DNA from: Acidipropionibacterium jensenii DSM 20535
GTDB taxonomy: Bacteria; Actinomycetota; Actinomycetes; Propionibacteriales; Propionibacteriaceae
Direction of reading: 5' to 3'
Length of the DNA: 64,000 nucleotides
Assembly (NCBI RefSeq): GCF_000425285.1
Contig: NZ_AUDD01000003.1
Span: forward strand, 124,001 to 188,000
A program made the position numbers and the translations under genes. Positions 1-9,629 of the stretch are shown here, piece after piece. The notes beneath the pieces are model-generated. The model worked only from the letters and a program-made list of their open reading frames with translations, searched no databases and had not been told where the DNA came from. How positions within the stretch are numbered: position 1 is the stretch's first letter; every line of letters begins with the position of its first letter.

Positions 1-58
1 GCTCTGGGGACAACTCGCGGAACCACCACCCCCAGACCCGTCGGGCCCCGGATCGAAG

Positions 59-87
59 TGGCGCCCACCGTGCCCGCGGCATACACT
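59..87 (+). promoter_or_regulatory. Predicted promoter of rpsB-tsf
   Basis: TGGCGC (59-64) and TACACT (82-87) are separated by 17 bases. They precede rpsB by about 180 bases and leave a long leader. Bases 1-58 show nothing I can name. Confidence 0.5.
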
Positions 88-94
88 TGGCCCG

Positions 95-246
95 CAGTCC
101 GGGCTGTCCCGGACTGACTTCGCATGCGTTCGACTCCCCTGTGGGAGGCCGGAACAACGGTCCCGTCCCGACGGGCAGCTCCCGGCGACGCATCAGGCGG
201 TGGCGCACCACGTCACCGAACAACCGCCGGCGCGCTGTGGCGCGCC
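95..246 (+). promoter_or_regulatory. Structured rpsB mRNA leader
   Basis: Two perfect hairpins lie in the untranslated leader. One is a 9-bp stem with a CTGT loop at 95-116. The other is the 7-bp stem GGCGCGC/GCGCGCC at 229-246, ending just before the Shine-Dalgarno sequence. Autogenous control of S2 through its own leader is known in other bacteria; that these hairpins do this is inference. Confidence 0.4.
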
Positions 247-266
247 CTGATGAAAGGACGAGCCCC

Positions 267-1226
267 ATGGCCGTCGTCACCACCCGCCAGCTTCTCGAGA
301 GCGGCGTCCACTTCGGACACCAGACTCGTCGTTGGAACCCGAAGATGAAGCGCTTCATCTTCACCGAGCGCAACGGCATCTACATCATCGACCTCCACCA
401 GTCGCTGAGCTACATCGACAAGGCCTACGCCTTCATCAAGAAGACCGTCGCCAATGGTGGCCAGGTTCTTTTCGTGGGCACCAAGAAGCAGGCCCAGGAG
501 GCCATCGCCGAGCAGGCCGCCCGCGTCGACATGCCCTTCGTCAACCAGCGCTGGCTCGGTGGCATGCTCACCAACTTCCAGACCATCTCCAAGCGGATCG
601 CCCGGCTCAAGGAGCTCGAGGCGATGGATCTGGAGACCGTGGCCGGCTCCGGACGCACGAAGAAGGAGCTGCTGATGCTCTCTCGTGAGAAGGACAAGCT
701 GGCCAAGGACCTGGGCGGCATCCGCGACATGCCCAAGACCCCGCAGGCCGTCTGGATCGTCGACACCAAGAAGGAGCACCTGGCCGTCGATGAGGCGCGC
801 AAGCTGCACATCCCGGTGGTCGCCATCCTCGACACCAACTGCGACCCCGACGAGGTCGACTACGCCATTCCGGGCAACGACGACGCCATTCGCTCCGTCT
901 CCCTGCTCACCCGGATCATCGCCGACGCCGTCGCCGAGGGCCTGGTGCAGCGCTCCAAGGGCAACGAGTCCGCCGAGAAGGGTTCCGAGGCCGAGCCGAT
1001 GCCCGACTGGGAGCGCGAGCTCCTCGAGGGTTCCGACAAGCCGGCTGACAAGGGCGCCGAGAAGCCTGCCGAGCAGGCCAAGGTCGAGGACGCCGAGACC
1101 GCCGAGAAGAGCGACGCCCAGGCCGAGCAGCTCACCGCCGAGGTCGAGGCTGCTGCTGCCGCCAAGCCGGCCGCTCCGGCCAAGCCCGCCGCCCCGGTTG
1201 CCGAGGCCCCCGCGGAGAACAACTGA
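267..1226 (+). CDS. rpsB: 30S ribosomal protein S2
   Basis: Structural protein of the small ribosomal subunit, 319 residues. The S2 core ([19 protein letters not shown] near the N terminus, then [14 protein letters not shown]) is unmistakable. The start is the ATG after AAAGGA at 254-259; the frame stays open upstream, but that stretch is leader. After about residue 235 comes an Ala/Glu/Lys-rich tail of some 80 residues, which makes the protein longer than E. coli S2 (241) as is common in actinobacteria. tsf follows after 36 bases, the near-universal rpsB-tsf operon. Confidence 0.98.
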   Translation: MAVVTTRQLLESGVHFGHQTRRWNPKMKRFIFTERNGIYIIDLHQSLSYIDKAYAFIKKTVANGGQVLFVGTKKQAQEAIAEQAARVDMPFVNQRWLGGMLTNFQTISKRIARLKELEAMDLETVAGSGRTKKELLMLSREKDKLAKDLGGIRDMPKTPQAVWIVDTKKEHLAVDEARKLHIPVVAILDTNCDPDEVDYAIPGNDDAIRSVSLLTRIIADAVAEGLVQRSKGNESAEKGSEAEPMPDWERELLEGSDKPADKGAEKPAEQAKVEDAETAEKSDAQAEQLTAEVEAAAAAKPAAPAKPAAPVAEAPAENN

Positions 1227-1262
1227 GCCGTCAACCCACACCACGACAGGAATCAATCACAG

Positions 1263-2075
1263 ATGGCAATCAAAGCTGCTGATGTCAAGAAGCTCCGCGA
1301 CGCCACCGGCGCCGGAATGATGGACGCGAAGAAGGCGCTGACCGAGGCCGAGGGAGACTTCGACAAGGCCGTCGACCTGCTGCGCGTCGCCGGAGCTGCC
1401 AAGGCCGCCAAGCGCTCCGACCGTGAGGCCAGCAACGGCCTGGTCGCCGCGGCCGGGCACGCCCTGGTCCACATCGGCTCCGAGACCGACTTCGTGGCCA
1501 AGAACGCCGAGTTCATGGCCACCGCCGACCAGATCGCCCAGGCCGTCGAGGACGCCAAGGCCGACGGGAAGGACGCCGCCGGTGCGGCCGCCCTGCCCGA
1601 CGGGACCACGGTCGCCCAGACCCTGGGGGCGCTGGCCGCCAAGATCGGCGAGAAGATCGAGCTGGCCGACGCCGCGTACTTCGACGGCACCGTCGAGGTC
1701 TACCTGCACCGTCGCTCCCAGGACCTGCCCCCGCAGGTCGGCGTGATGGTCGAGTACAAGGGTGACGACGCCGCCGCGATCCACGGCATCTGCCTCCAGA
1801 TCGCCGCGATGAGCCCCCGCTGGCTGTCGCGCGAGCAGGTTCCCGCCGAGATCGTCGACCACGAGCGCACCGTCGCCCGCGAGATCGCCGTCGAGGAGGG
1901 CAAGCCCGAGAAGATCCTCGACCGGATCATCGATGGTCGCCTGAACGGCTTCTTCAAGGAGAACTGCCTGCTCGAGCAGGCTGCCGTCTCCGACGACAAG
2001 AAGACCGTGGAGAAGATCCTCAAGGAGGCCGGAGTCACGGTCACCCGGTTCGTGCGGTTCTCCGCCGGGGACTGA
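1263..2075 (+). CDS. tsf: Translation elongation factor Ts
   Basis: Guanine nucleotide exchange factor that recycles EF-Tu-GDP in the cytoplasm. It has 270 residues: an N-terminal UBA-like domain (about 1-55, [16 protein letters not shown]) and the TDFV motif at 75-78 that contacts EF-Tu. The length is typical for actinobacterial EF-Ts. It is co-transcribed with rpsB, and a strong hairpin terminator follows within 50 bases of the stop codon. Confidence 0.98.
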   Translation: MAIKAADVKKLRDATGAGMMDAKKALTEAEGDFDKAVDLLRVAGAAKAAKRSDREASNGLVAAAGHALVHIGSETDFVAKNAEFMATADQIAQAVEDAKADGKDAAGAAALPDGTTVAQTLGALAAKIGEKIELADAAYFDGTVEVYLHRRSQDLPPQVGVMVEYKGDDAAAIHGICLQIAAMSPRWLSREQVPAEIVDHERTVAREIAVEEGKPEKILDRIIDGRLNGFFKENCLLEQAAVSDDKKTVEKILKEAGVTVTRFVRFSAGD

Positions 2076-2123
2076 CCTCCCCGCAGACGGTCCGGACCCC
2101 CGGGCCGCCCGAACCCGGCACCC

Positions 2124-2157
2124 GGCAGGGGCCCCGCCATCAGGCGGGGCCCCTGCC
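2124..2157 (+). terminator. Terminator of rpsB-tsf
   Basis: A perfect 15-bp stem (GGCAGGGGCCCCGCC and its complement) with a 4-base ATCA loop. There is no real U-tract, as is usual for high-GC actinobacteria. Confidence 0.8.
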
Positions 2158-2195
2158 GCATCCGGGTCCGGGAGCGCCGAACCCGGCAGAGTCGG

Positions 2196-2201
2196 TAAGC
2201 T
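2196..2201 (+). promoter_or_regulatory. Predicted -10 of pyrH
   Basis: TAAGCT lies 34 bases before the pyrH ATG and downstream of the rpsB-tsf terminator. No convincing -35 hexamer is visible. Confidence 0.4.
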
Positions 2202-2235
2202 GAGGCGACGCAACAGCCCCGATCCAGGAGAGACG

Positions 2236-2949
2236 ATGCCCACTCCGTACCACCGTGTTCTGCTCAAGCTCTCCGGAGAGGTCTTCGGAGGAGGCGGGAT
2301 CGGCGTCGATCCCGACGTCGTGGCAGCCAAGGCCCGCGAGATCGCCGATGTCGTCAACGCCGGGGTCCAGGTGGCGATCGTGGTCGGGGGAGGAAACTTC
2401 TTCCGCGGCGCCGAGCTCCAGCAGCGCGGAATGGACCGCGACCGCGCGGACTACATGGGCATGCTCGGAACCGTGATGAACTGCCTGGCCCTCCAGGACT
2501 TCTGCGAGAAGGAGGGGGTGGCCACCCGGGTCCAGACCGCCATCGCGATGGGCCAGGTCGCCGAGCCCTACATCCCGCGCAAGGCCGAGCGCCATCTCGA
2601 GAAGGGACGGGTGGTGATCTTCGGTGCCGGGTCGGGGATGCCCTACTTCTCCACCGACACGGTTGCCGCCCAGCGCGCCCTGGAGATCGGCGCCGACGCC
2701 CTCCTGATGGGCAAGCAGGGCACCGACGGGGTCTACGACTGCGACCCGCAGACCCACCCGGAGGCCAAGAAGTTCGACGAGTTGACCTACGATGAGTTCC
2801 TGGCCCGCGATCTCAAGGTGGCCGATGCCACCGCGGTGGCGATGGCCCGCGACAACGATCTCACGATGATCTTCTTCAACCTCGAGAAGCGCGGAAATAT
2901 CGCCAAGGTCATTGCCGGGGAGCCGATTGGCACCACCGTTCACCGTTGA
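2236..2949 (+). CDS. pyrH: UMP kinase
   Basis: Phosphorylates UMP to UDP with ATP in pyrimidine nucleotide synthesis. It has 237 residues of the amino-acid-kinase fold: LLKLSGE at about 9-15, the glycine loop GGGNFFRG at 51-58, and the later [12 protein letters not shown] segment of bacterial hexameric UMP kinases. The ATG follows AGGAGA. frr starts 47 bases downstream, the standard pyrH-frr pair. Confidence 0.97.
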   Translation: MPTPYHRVLLKLSGEVFGGGGIGVDPDVVAAKAREIADVVNAGVQVAIVVGGGNFFRGAELQQRGMDRDRADYMGMLGTVMNCLALQDFCEKEGVATRVQTAIAMGQVAEPYIPRKAERHLEKGRVVIFGAGSGMPYFSTDTVAAQRALEIGADALLMGKQGTDGVYDCDPQTHPEAKKFDELTYDEFLARDLKVADATAVAMARDNDLTMIFFNLEKRGNIAKVIAGEPIGTTVHR

Positions 2950-2996
2950 GCCACCCGACCGCACCTCTACCAGACATCAAGCACGAAGGATCAGCA

Positions 2997-3554
2997 GTGA
3001 GTTCAGACATCATCAAGGACGCCGGCGCCAAGATGGCCACCGCCGTCGACCACGCACGTGAGGAGTTCGCGGCGATCCGCACCGGTCGTGCGAACCCTGC
3101 GATGTTCAACCACATCATGGTGGACTACTACGGCGCCATGACCCCCCTCCAGCAGCTGGCCACCTTCCAGGTTCCCGAGGCCCGCACCGTGCTCATCGCC
3201 CCCTATGACAAGAGCTCGGTGAACGAGGTCGAGAAGGCCGTGCGCGACTCTGACCTGGGCGTCAACCCGTCCAGCGACGGCAACATCGTGCGCTGCGTGC
3301 TGCCGGCCCTCACCGAGGACCGCCGCAAGGAGTACATCAAGCTGGCCAAGGCGAAGGCCGAGGAGGGACGCATCGCGGTGCGCAGCATCCGACGCTCCTC
3401 CAACGACGTGCTGAAGAAGCAGGAGAAGGACAAGGAGATCACCGAGGACCAGCTGACCCGTTCCGAGAAGGAGCTGGACCAGGTGACCAAGAAGCACGTC
3501 GACCAGATCGACGCCCTGCTCAAGGCCAAGGAGTCCGAGCTGCTCGAGGTCTGA
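2997..3554 (+). CDS. frr: Ribosome recycling factor
   Basis: Splits post-termination ribosomes together with EF-G. The start is GTG at 2997 behind AAGGA (2986-2990), giving the family-standard 185 residues. An in-frame TTG at 2946 would overlap pyrH and add 17 unrelated residues, so it was not used. The IRTGRANPAMFNHIMVDYYG segment and the C-terminal DQVTKKHVDQIDALLKAKE helix are diagnostic. Confidence 0.97.
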   Translation: MSSDIIKDAGAKMATAVDHAREEFAAIRTGRANPAMFNHIMVDYYGAMTPLQQLATFQVPEARTVLIAPYDKSSVNEVEKAVRDSDLGVNPSSDGNIVRCVLPALTEDRRKEYIKLAKAKAEEGRIAVRSIRRSSNDVLKKQEKDKEITEDQLTRSEKELDQVTKKHVDQIDALLKAKESELLEV

Positions 3555-3573
3555 GCACTCCTCCCCACCGACC

Positions 3574-4446
3574 GTGACCACACCACCGACACCCCAGTCC
3601 GCTCCCGCCCACGAGCGGACTCCCAGGGCCGGGCGAGATCTGCCCGCTGCGATCGTGACCGGGGTCGTCCTGGTCGTCATCGTGGTCGGCACCGTGCTGT
3701 GGTGGCACTGGGGATTCGTCATCTTCGTGGCCCTGGCGCTGAGCATCGGGGCGGTGGAACTGCACCGGGCGATGGGCCGGCTCGGGATGCACTCGGCGGT
3801 GGTCCCGATCGTGGTGGGCACGGTCCTGATGCTGCTCGGCGCCTTCGCGGCCGCCGCCTACGACCTGCCGATCGGCGCCAACACCCTGCTGGTCGCCGGT
3901 CTGGGACTCACCTCGGCGGTCTCCATGCTGTGGCGGCTGCCGGGCGGGCCGAAGGGGTTCGTGGCCGACGCCGCCGCCAGCCTGTTCACCATCGCCTACC
4001 TGCCGCTGATGGGATGCTTCATCCCGCTGATGATGGCCGACACCCTCGGGGACCGGCGGATCATCGCCTGGATGCTCTGCGTGATCGCCTCGGACACCGG
4101 CGGATACACCGTCGGCGTCCTCCTCGGCCGGCACCCGATGGCCCCCAGAATCAGCCCGAAGAAGAGCTGGGAGGGAATGGCCGGGTCGGTCGTGACCGCG
4201 ATGCTGGTCGGTGCCGGCTGCGCGGTGTGGGGTCTGGGAGCGCCGGCCTGGGTCGGTGTGCTCCTGGGCGGAGTACTCTCGGTAGCCGCTACCTGCGGAG
4301 ATCTTGTCGAGTCGATGATCAAGCGCGACGCCGGGTTGAAGGACATGTCCCACTTCCTTCCCGGCCACGGCGGTGTGATGGATCGGCTCGACTCCATGCT
4401 GCTGTCCGCCCCGTTCGCGTGGGCTGTGCTCTCCCTGTGCCTGTAG
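3574..4446 (+). CDS. cdsA: Phosphatidate cytidylyltransferase (CDP-diglyceride synthase)
   Basis: Integral membrane enzyme that makes CDP-diacylglycerol from CTP and phosphatidic acid, the branch point of phospholipid synthesis. It has 290 residues. After a short cytoplasmic head there are about 7-8 hydrophobic segments, and the C-terminal family signature is complete (SMIKRDAGLKD, then GHGGVMDRLDS). GTG start with a weak ribosome-binding site, 19 bases after frr, so probably translated from the frr transcript. Confidence 0.95.
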   Translation: MTTPPTPQSAPAHERTPRAGRDLPAAIVTGVVLVVIVVGTVLWWHWGFVIFVALALSIGAVELHRAMGRLGMHSAVVPIVVGTVLMLLGAFAAAAYDLPIGANTLLVAGLGLTSAVSMLWRLPGGPKGFVADAAASLFTIAYLPLMGCFIPLMMADTLGDRRIIAWMLCVIASDTGGYTVGVLLGRHPMAPRISPKKSWEGMAGSVVTAMLVGAGCAVWGLGAPAWVGVLLGGVLSVAATCGDLVESMIKRDAGLKDMSHFLPGHGGVMDRLDSMLLSAPFAWAVLSLCL

Positions 4447-4522
4447 GGCCCGAGCGCCTGCAGGTGGACCGGGGAGGGCCACGGACGCAGAGCGCCGCTG
4501 ACTGTCCATCGAGGAGTGTGTG

Positions 4523-5740
4523 ATGTCCACCGAGCCGCGTCCAGCCGTGTCCCCATCGGGACTGGTGCTGCCGATCACCCCGCTGGCGGAACCCGGCACG
4601 GAGATGCCGGTGGTGCTGCGCAGCCCGAGTCGCACAAAGCCGCCCCGCCACTGGATCGACCTGTCTGTCGACGACCGCGTCGAGGCGGTCAAGGAGATGG
4701 GTCTTCCGGGCTTCCGCGCCCGCCAGATCTCCGACCATGTCTTCGTCCGACACGAACTGGATCCCCAGCAGTGGACGGATCTGCCGAAGGCGGCCCGCAC
4801 ACCGATCGCCGAGACCTGGTTCCCCGAGCTCCTCACCGAGGTGTCCCGGCAGTCCTGCGACAACGGCACCACCGTCAAGACCCTGTGGCGACTGCACGGC
4901 GGGTCCCTGGTCGAGTCGGTGCTGATGCACTACCGGGCCACCCGGCACTCCTCGGCGCGCACCACCCTGTGCATCTCCTCCCAGGCCGGGTGCGGGATGG
5001 CCTGTCCGTTCTGCGCCACCGGCCAGGGCGGTATCCAGCGCAACATGTCGACCGCCGAGATCGTCGCCCAGGTGCTGGCCGCCGACCAGCTGCTCGCCTC
5101 GGGACAGGTGCCGGGGGCCGAGCGGGTCTCCAACATCGTCTTCATGGGGATGGGCGAGCCGATGGCCAACTATCGGTCCGTGATGGCAGCGGTGCGCACC
5201 TTCATCGCCCCGGCGCCCAACGGCATCGGCATGAGCGCCCGTGGCATCACGGTGTCAACGGTCGGTCTGGTGCCCAGGATCAAGGCCTTCACCGAGGAGG
5301 GCATCCCGGCCACCCTGGCGGTCTCCCTGCACGCCCCCGACGACGAGCTGCGCGACGAGCTCATCCCCGCCAACCGGCGGTGGAAGGTCGACGAGCTGCT
5401 GGACGCCGCCTGGGAGTACGCCCACCGCACCGGGCGGCGGGTCTCCATCGAGTACGCCCTGATGCGCGACATCAACGACCAGGCGGACCGGGCCGCCGCC
5501 CTGGCACGTCAGATCCGTCGTCGTGGCGACTGGACCTGGGCCCACGTGAACCTCATCCCGCTCAACCCCACCCCCGGCTCCCGGTGGACGGCGTCACGGC
5601 CCGAGGACCAGGACGCCTTCGTCACCACCCTGGAACGCTGGAAGATCCCGGTGACCGTCCGCGACACCCGCGGGTCGGAGATCGACGGGGCGTGCGGACA
5701 GCTGGCGGCCAGGGGCCGCGCCGAGGGGATGGGCGCCTGA
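4523..5740 (+). CDS. rlmN: Dual-specificity 23S rRNA/tRNA adenine-C2 methyltransferase RlmN
   Basis: Radical-SAM enzyme that methylates C2 of 23S rRNA A2503 and tRNA A37. It has 405 residues. The iron-sulfur cluster motif CGMACPFC supplies C157, C161 and C164. The catalytic pair expected in RlmN is C150 (in CISSQ) and C391 (in DGACGQLA). ATG at 4523 is six bases after GAGGAG; the GTG one codon earlier is too close to it. The last gene of the first block, meeting chaA tail to tail. Confidence 0.96.
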   Translation: MSTEPRPAVSPSGLVLPITPLAEPGTEMPVVLRSPSRTKPPRHWIDLSVDDRVEAVKEMGLPGFRARQISDHVFVRHELDPQQWTDLPKAARTPIAETWFPELLTEVSRQSCDNGTTVKTLWRLHGGSLVESVLMHYRATRHSSARTTLCISSQAGCGMACPFCATGQGGIQRNMSTAEIVAQVLAADQLLASGQVPGAERVSNIVFMGMGEPMANYRSVMAAVRTFIAPAPNGIGMSARGITVSTVGLVPRIKAFTEEGIPATLAVSLHAPDDELRDELIPANRRWKVDELLDAAWEYAHRTGRRVSIEYALMRDINDQADRAAALARQIRRRGDWTWAHVNLIPLNPTPGSRWTASRPEDQDAFVTTLERWKIPVTVRDTRGSEIDGACGQLAARGRAEGMGA

Positions 5741-5769
5741 GGGGCCCGTCCTCGGTACGGGTGCTCGAT

Positions 5770-5811
5770 CGGACACCCGGTCCCGGTCTCGGGCCGGGGG
5801 ACCGGCGTCCG
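5770..5811. terminator. Bidirectional terminator between rlmN and chaA
   Basis: CCGGTCCC (5777-5784) pairs with GGGACCGG (5798-5805), and an outer CGGAC/GTCCG pair extends the stem. It lies between convergent stop codons. Confidence 0.55.
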
Positions 5812-5845
5812 GTCTCGTGGCCGGGGCGACCGGCGTGGCGATCGG

Positions 5846-6967
5846 TCAGGGAACGATCGACATGAAGAGGAAGGCTGCCAGCACGACCAGGTGCAGGGCA
5901 CCGTGGAGGCGGGTGACCCGCTGGCCGGAGACCGTCAGCATGCCCACCGCCATCGTGGTGATGAGCAGCACGATCTGAAGGTTCCCCAGGCCCAGCTCGA
6001 GCTGCACGTCCAGCAGCGGGCTGAGAGCCGCCAGGGTGGGCACGGTGAGTCCGATGCTGGCGATCGCCGAGCCGAAGGCCAGGTTGATCCCCACCTGGAG
6101 GTGTCCGCGCTTGCCCGCGTTGTACGCGGCGATGGTCTCGGGGGCCAGCACCAGCAGGGCGATGATCACCCCGACGAAGGTCTGCGGCAGGTTGGCCGCG
6201 GCCACCCCGGCCTCGATGGCGGGGGACTCCACCTTGGCCAGCCCGACCACCGCGATGAGCGCGCACACCAGCAGCCCGACGCTCATCATGGCCACCTTGG
6301 TGGGCGGCGGATCGGCATGGGCCGAGGCCGTGATGATGTTGCCCTTGCGGTTGAGCGGCAGGAAGAAGTCGCGGTGCTGGACCGACTGGGTCATCACGAA
6401 GGTGACGTACACCACGATCGACGCGACCGCCTCGAAGGCGAGCTGGCTGCCGGTGAGGAACGCCCCGTTGGCGGAGGTGGTGAACCGGGGCACCACCAAG
6501 GTGAGCGCGGCCAGCACGACCACGGTCGCCAGTGCGGCGGCCGAACCCTCCTCGTTGATCCGTCCGCTCTCCCCCTTGCGCCTGCCGGTGCCGGCCAGGA
6601 TGGACAGCCCGAGGATGCCGTTGCAGGTGATCATCACGGCCGAGAACACCGTGTCCCGGGCCAGACTCTGGGTCTCTGATCCGGAGGAGGAGGTCATCAG
6701 CATGATGATGAGGCCCACCTCGATCACCGTGACCGCGACGGCGAGGATGAGCGAGCCGAAGGGTTCACCCACCCGGGCTGCGACCACCTCGGCATGTTCG
6801 ACGGCCGACAGCACCGATGCGGCGAGAATGATGGCCACCACCACCGAGATGACGACCGGGAGGTCCCGATGCCAGGTCAGTGCGAGGGTGACCAGACCCA
6901 CGGCCGGCGCCCATGTCGTCCATCGGGGCAGAAGAGAACGTGCGGATTGAGGTGCAGTCTTCGACAT
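5846..6967 (-). CDS. chaA: ChaA-type calcium(sodium)/proton antiporter
   Basis: Predicted secondary transporter that expels Ca2+ or Na+ in exchange for protons. It has 373 residues and about 11 hydrophobic segments. The two Glu-containing alpha repeats of the CaCA family are visible as SAVEHAEVVAARVGEPFGSLILAVAVTVIEVGLI and, in the second half, LVLAPETIAAYNAGKRGHLQVGINLAFGSAIASIGLT. ATG at 6967 was chosen because an open extension to 7150 is Arg/Pro-rich and not family-like. There is no ribosome-binding site; GACAAT lies 7 bases before the ATG, hinting at a leaderless message. The gene is monocistronic and stands where dxr often lies upstream of rseP. Ion specificity is not decided by sequence. 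Confidence 0.85.
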   Translation of the reverse strand: MSKTAPQSARSLLPRWTTWAPAVGLVTLALTWHRDLPVVISVVVAIILAASVLSAVEHAEVVAARVGEPFGSLILAVAVTVIEVGLIIMLMTSSSGSETQSLARDTVFSAVMITCNGILGLSILAGTGRRKGESGRINEEGSAAALATVVVLAALTLVVPRFTTSANGAFLTGSQLAFEAVASIVVYVTFVMTQSVQHRDFFLPLNRKGNIITASAHADPPPTKVAMMSVGLLVCALIAVVGLAKVESPAIEAGVAAANLPQTFVGVIIALLVLAPETIAAYNAGKRGHLQVGINLAFGSAIASIGLTVPTLAALSPLLDVQLELGLGNLQIVLLITTMAVGMLTVSGQRVTRLHGALHLVVLAAFLFMSIVP

Positions 6968-7104
6968 TGGTCGTATTGTCCCGTGCCGGGCAAATCGCCG
7001 CAAACCACCACGGGGAACCCGCCATCGCACGACGGCCGGCTCCCGCGGCCCCGCGGAGGGCGGCCGGGGCCGGATGACTGAGCCGACGTGCCACACTGGG
7101 CCCC

Positions 7105-8388
7105 GTGACTGTCCTGTTGGAGATCCTGGGTGCGCTGCTGTTCTTCGCACTCATCATTGTGTCGGTCTGCCTGCACGAGGCCGGTCACTTCATCCCCGCC
7201 AAGATCTTCGGGATCAAGGTCACCGAGTTCTTCGCCGGCTTCGGGCCGAGGATCTGGTCGCGGCGTCGCGGCGAGACCGAGTACGGCCTCAAATGGATAC
7301 CGGCGGGCGGCTACGTCAAACTCGTCGGGATGTTCCCCCCGCAGGTGACGCGGCGTCACCCCAACTGGCTCACCCGGCTGGCCGACGAGGCCCACGAGGC
7401 CGAGCGTGACGACTGGACCCCCGCCGACAACGGTCGACTGTTCTCCCAGAAGCCGATCTGGCAGCGGCTGATCGTGATGAGCGGTGGGATCCTCACCAAC
7501 CTGCTGCTGGCCTTCCTCATCTTCTGGGCGGTCTTCGGGATCTACGGACGCACCGGTGAGACCACCACCGTCGCCACGGTCTCCGAGTGCATGATCCCCG
7601 CATCGCGCTCGGCAACGACCTGCCAGCCGGGCGACGCCGAGACCCCCGCCCATGCCATCGGGCTGCGCGCCGGGGACCGCATCGTCTCCTTCAACGGCAC
7701 CGCGATCGGCTCCTGGTCCCAGCTCTCCGAGCTGATCCGGGCCAACCGGGACGGTGCCGCCACCGTGGTGGTGGAGCGCGCCGGGTCCACCGTGAGGCTG
7801 CCCGCCACCCACACCGTGCTCAACCAGGTAGTCAACCGGTTGGACCCGGGGAGCACCGTGGAGGCCGGCTTCCTGGGATTCGCGCCGGCCACCGAGATCA
7901 TCCACTCCGGGCCCGCCGACACCGTCGCCCAGATGTGGACGATGTCCAAGCAGTCCCTCTACGCCCTGGTGCGCCTGCCGGTGCTCACCTGGAATGTCGG
8001 CGTCGACATGGTCACCGGGCAGGCCCGCAGCCTGTCGAGCCCGATGAGCATCGTCGGCGCCTCTCGGGTCGCCGGCGATGTGGCCGGCGACACGCGGCTG
8101 AGCACCGGCGACAAGCTGGCGATGGGCGGCAGTCTGCTCGGCTCGCTCAACCTGTTCCTGTTCTGGCTCAACGTCGTCCCGCTGCTGCCGATGGACGGCG
8201 GTCACATCGCCGGGGCTCTCTACGAGGCCTGCAAGCGGGGCATCTGGAGGTTGCGCGGCAAGGGAGATCCCGGACCCGTCGACACCGCGATGATGATCCC
8301 GGTGGCCTGGGCGATCGGGGCCGTCATGGTGGTGATGGGGGCGGTACTCATCATCGCCGACATCGTCTCCCCGGTGAAGATCCTCTGA
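7105..8388 (+). CDS. rseP: Site-2 zinc metalloprotease (RseP/Rip1 family)
   Basis: Membrane protease that cleaves transmembrane segments, typically of anti-sigma factors. It has 427 residues. The zinc motif HEAGH (H24, E25, H28) is in the first membrane helix, a PDZ domain lies at about 180-235 (LRAGDRIVSFNGTAIGSW), and the second metal-site motif NVVPLLPMDGGHIAGAL is near 355. The GTG start has no Shine-Dalgarno sequence; CACACT lies 7 bases upstream. It is the ortholog of mycobacterial Rv2869c by position, next to ispG. Its substrate is unknown from this window. Confidence 0.93.
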   Translation: MTVLLEILGALLFFALIIVSVCLHEAGHFIPAKIFGIKVTEFFAGFGPRIWSRRRGETEYGLKWIPAGGYVKLVGMFPPQVTRRHPNWLTRLADEAHEAERDDWTPADNGRLFSQKPIWQRLIVMSGGILTNLLLAFLIFWAVFGIYGRTGETTTVATVSECMIPASRSATTCQPGDAETPAHAIGLRAGDRIVSFNGTAIGSWSQLSELIRANRDGAATVVVERAGSTVRLPATHTVLNQVVNRLDPGSTVEAGFLGFAPATEIIHSGPADTVAQMWTMSKQSLYALVRLPVLTWNVGVDMVTGQARSLSSPMSIVGASRVAGDVAGDTRLSTGDKLAMGGSLLGSLNLFLFWLNVVPLLPMDGGHIAGALYEACKRGIWRLRGKGDPGPVDTAMMIPVAWAIGAVMVVMGAVLIIADIVSPVKIL

Positions 8389-8486
8389 GCCGCGGGCGGC
8401 CTTCGCCGGGCAGTGACACACTGGCTGGTGGATCTGGCTGACAGATACTGGTAGATGGATAGCGTCGACACAGGAGCAACACCGCG

Positions 8487-9629
8487 ATGACCGTGAACCT
8501 GGGAATGCCCACTCCACCGGCCCCCACCCTCGCGCCCCGCCGCAGGACCCGGCAGATCCGGGTGGGAGATGTCCTGGTGGGCGGTGACGCCCCGATCTCC
8601 GTGCAGTCCATGACCACCACCAAGACCCATGACATCGGCGCCACTCTCCAGCAGATCGCCGCCCTCACCGCCGCCGGCTGCGACATCGTGCGGGTGGCCT
8701 GCCCGACCGACAAGGACGCCGAGTCGCTGCCCGTGATCGCCCGGCAGTCCCAGATCCCGGTGATCGCCGACATCCACTTCCAGCCGAAGTACGTCTTCGC
8801 GGCCATCGAGGCCGGCTGCGGGGCGGTGCGCGTCAACCCCGGAAACATCCGCAAGTTCGACGACCAGATCGCCGCCATCTGCGCCAGTGCCGCCGAGCAC
8901 CAGGTGAGCCTGAGGATCGGCGTCAACGCCGGATCCCTGGACCCCCGGCTGCTGGCCAGGTACGGCGCCCCCACCGCCGAGGCGCTCGTCGAGTCGGCGC
9001 TGTGGGAGGCCAGCCTGTTCGAGCAGGTCGGCTTCCACGACTTCAAGATCTCGGTGAAGCACCACGACCCGGTCGTGATGATCAGGGCCTACGAGCAGCT
9101 CTCCGAGCAGTGCGACTACCCCCTCCACCTGGGAGTCACCGAGGCCGGACCGGCCTTCCAGGGCACCATCAAGTCGGCGGTGGCCTTCGGGCACCTGCTC
9201 TCCGAGGGGATCGGCGACACCATTCGCGTCTCGCTGTCGGCCGACCCGGTCGAGGAGGTCAAGGTCGGCATCAAGATCCTGGAGTCGCTCAACCTGCGGC
9301 CGCGAGGGCTGGAGATCGTCTCCTGTCCCTCCTGCGGACGCTGCCAGGTCGACGTCCTCACCTTGGCAAACGAGGTGACAGACGCCCTGGAGGGGATCAC
9401 CGCCCCGCTCCGGGTGGCGGTGATGGGATGCGTGGTCAACGGACTGGGGGAGGGCCGGGAGGCCGACCTGGGAGTGGCCGCCGGCAACGGCAAGGGCAAG
9501 ATCTTCATGCACGGCGAGGTGATCCGCACCGTTCCCGAGCACGAGATCGTGGCCACCCTGGTCGATGAGGCCAACCGAATGGCAGCAGAGATGAGTGACA
9601 CCGGTGACCCTGTGGTCTCGGTCTCCTGA
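8487..9629 (+). CDS. ispG: (E)-4-hydroxy-3-methylbut-2-enyl-diphosphate synthase IspG
   Basis: Iron-sulfur reductase of the MEP isoprenoid pathway, converting MEcPP to HMBPP. It has 380 residues. The cluster ligands expected for the family are C280 and C283 (CPSCGRC), C315 (MGCVVNG) and E322. The N-terminal TIM barrel begins [20 protein letters not shown]. It lies 98 bases after rseP and overlaps the following GNAT gene by 35 bases, as in the mycobacterial rip1-gcpE-Rv2867c order. Confidence 0.97.
   Translation: MTVNLGMPTPPAPTLAPRRRTRQIRVGDVLVGGDAPISVQSMTTTKTHDIGATLQQIAALTAAGCDIVRVACPTDKDAESLPVIARQSQIPVIADIHFQPKYVFAAIEAGCGAVRVNPGNIRKFDDQIAAICASAAEHQVSLRIGVNAGSLDPRLLARYGAPTAEALVESALWEASLFEQVGFHDFKISVKHHDPVVMIRAYEQLSEQCDYPLHLGVTEAGPAFQGTIKSAVAFGHLLSEGIGDTIRVSLSADPVEEVKVGIKILESLNLRPRGLEIVSCPSCGRCQVDVLTLANEVTDALEGITAPLRVAVMGCVVNGLGEGREADLGVAAGNGKGKIFMHGEVIRTVPEHEIVATLVDEANRMAAEMSDTGDPVVSVS

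Noticed and set aside
2946-2996. TTG start extending frr upstream
   Set aside because: It overlaps the pyrH stop and adds non-RRF residues; GTG 2997 has a good ribosome-binding site and gives the exact family length.
6968-7150. N-terminal extension of the ChaA-like protein
   Set aside because: The stretch is Arg/Pro-rich, overlaps the divergent rseP start, and the family-like protein begins at 6967.
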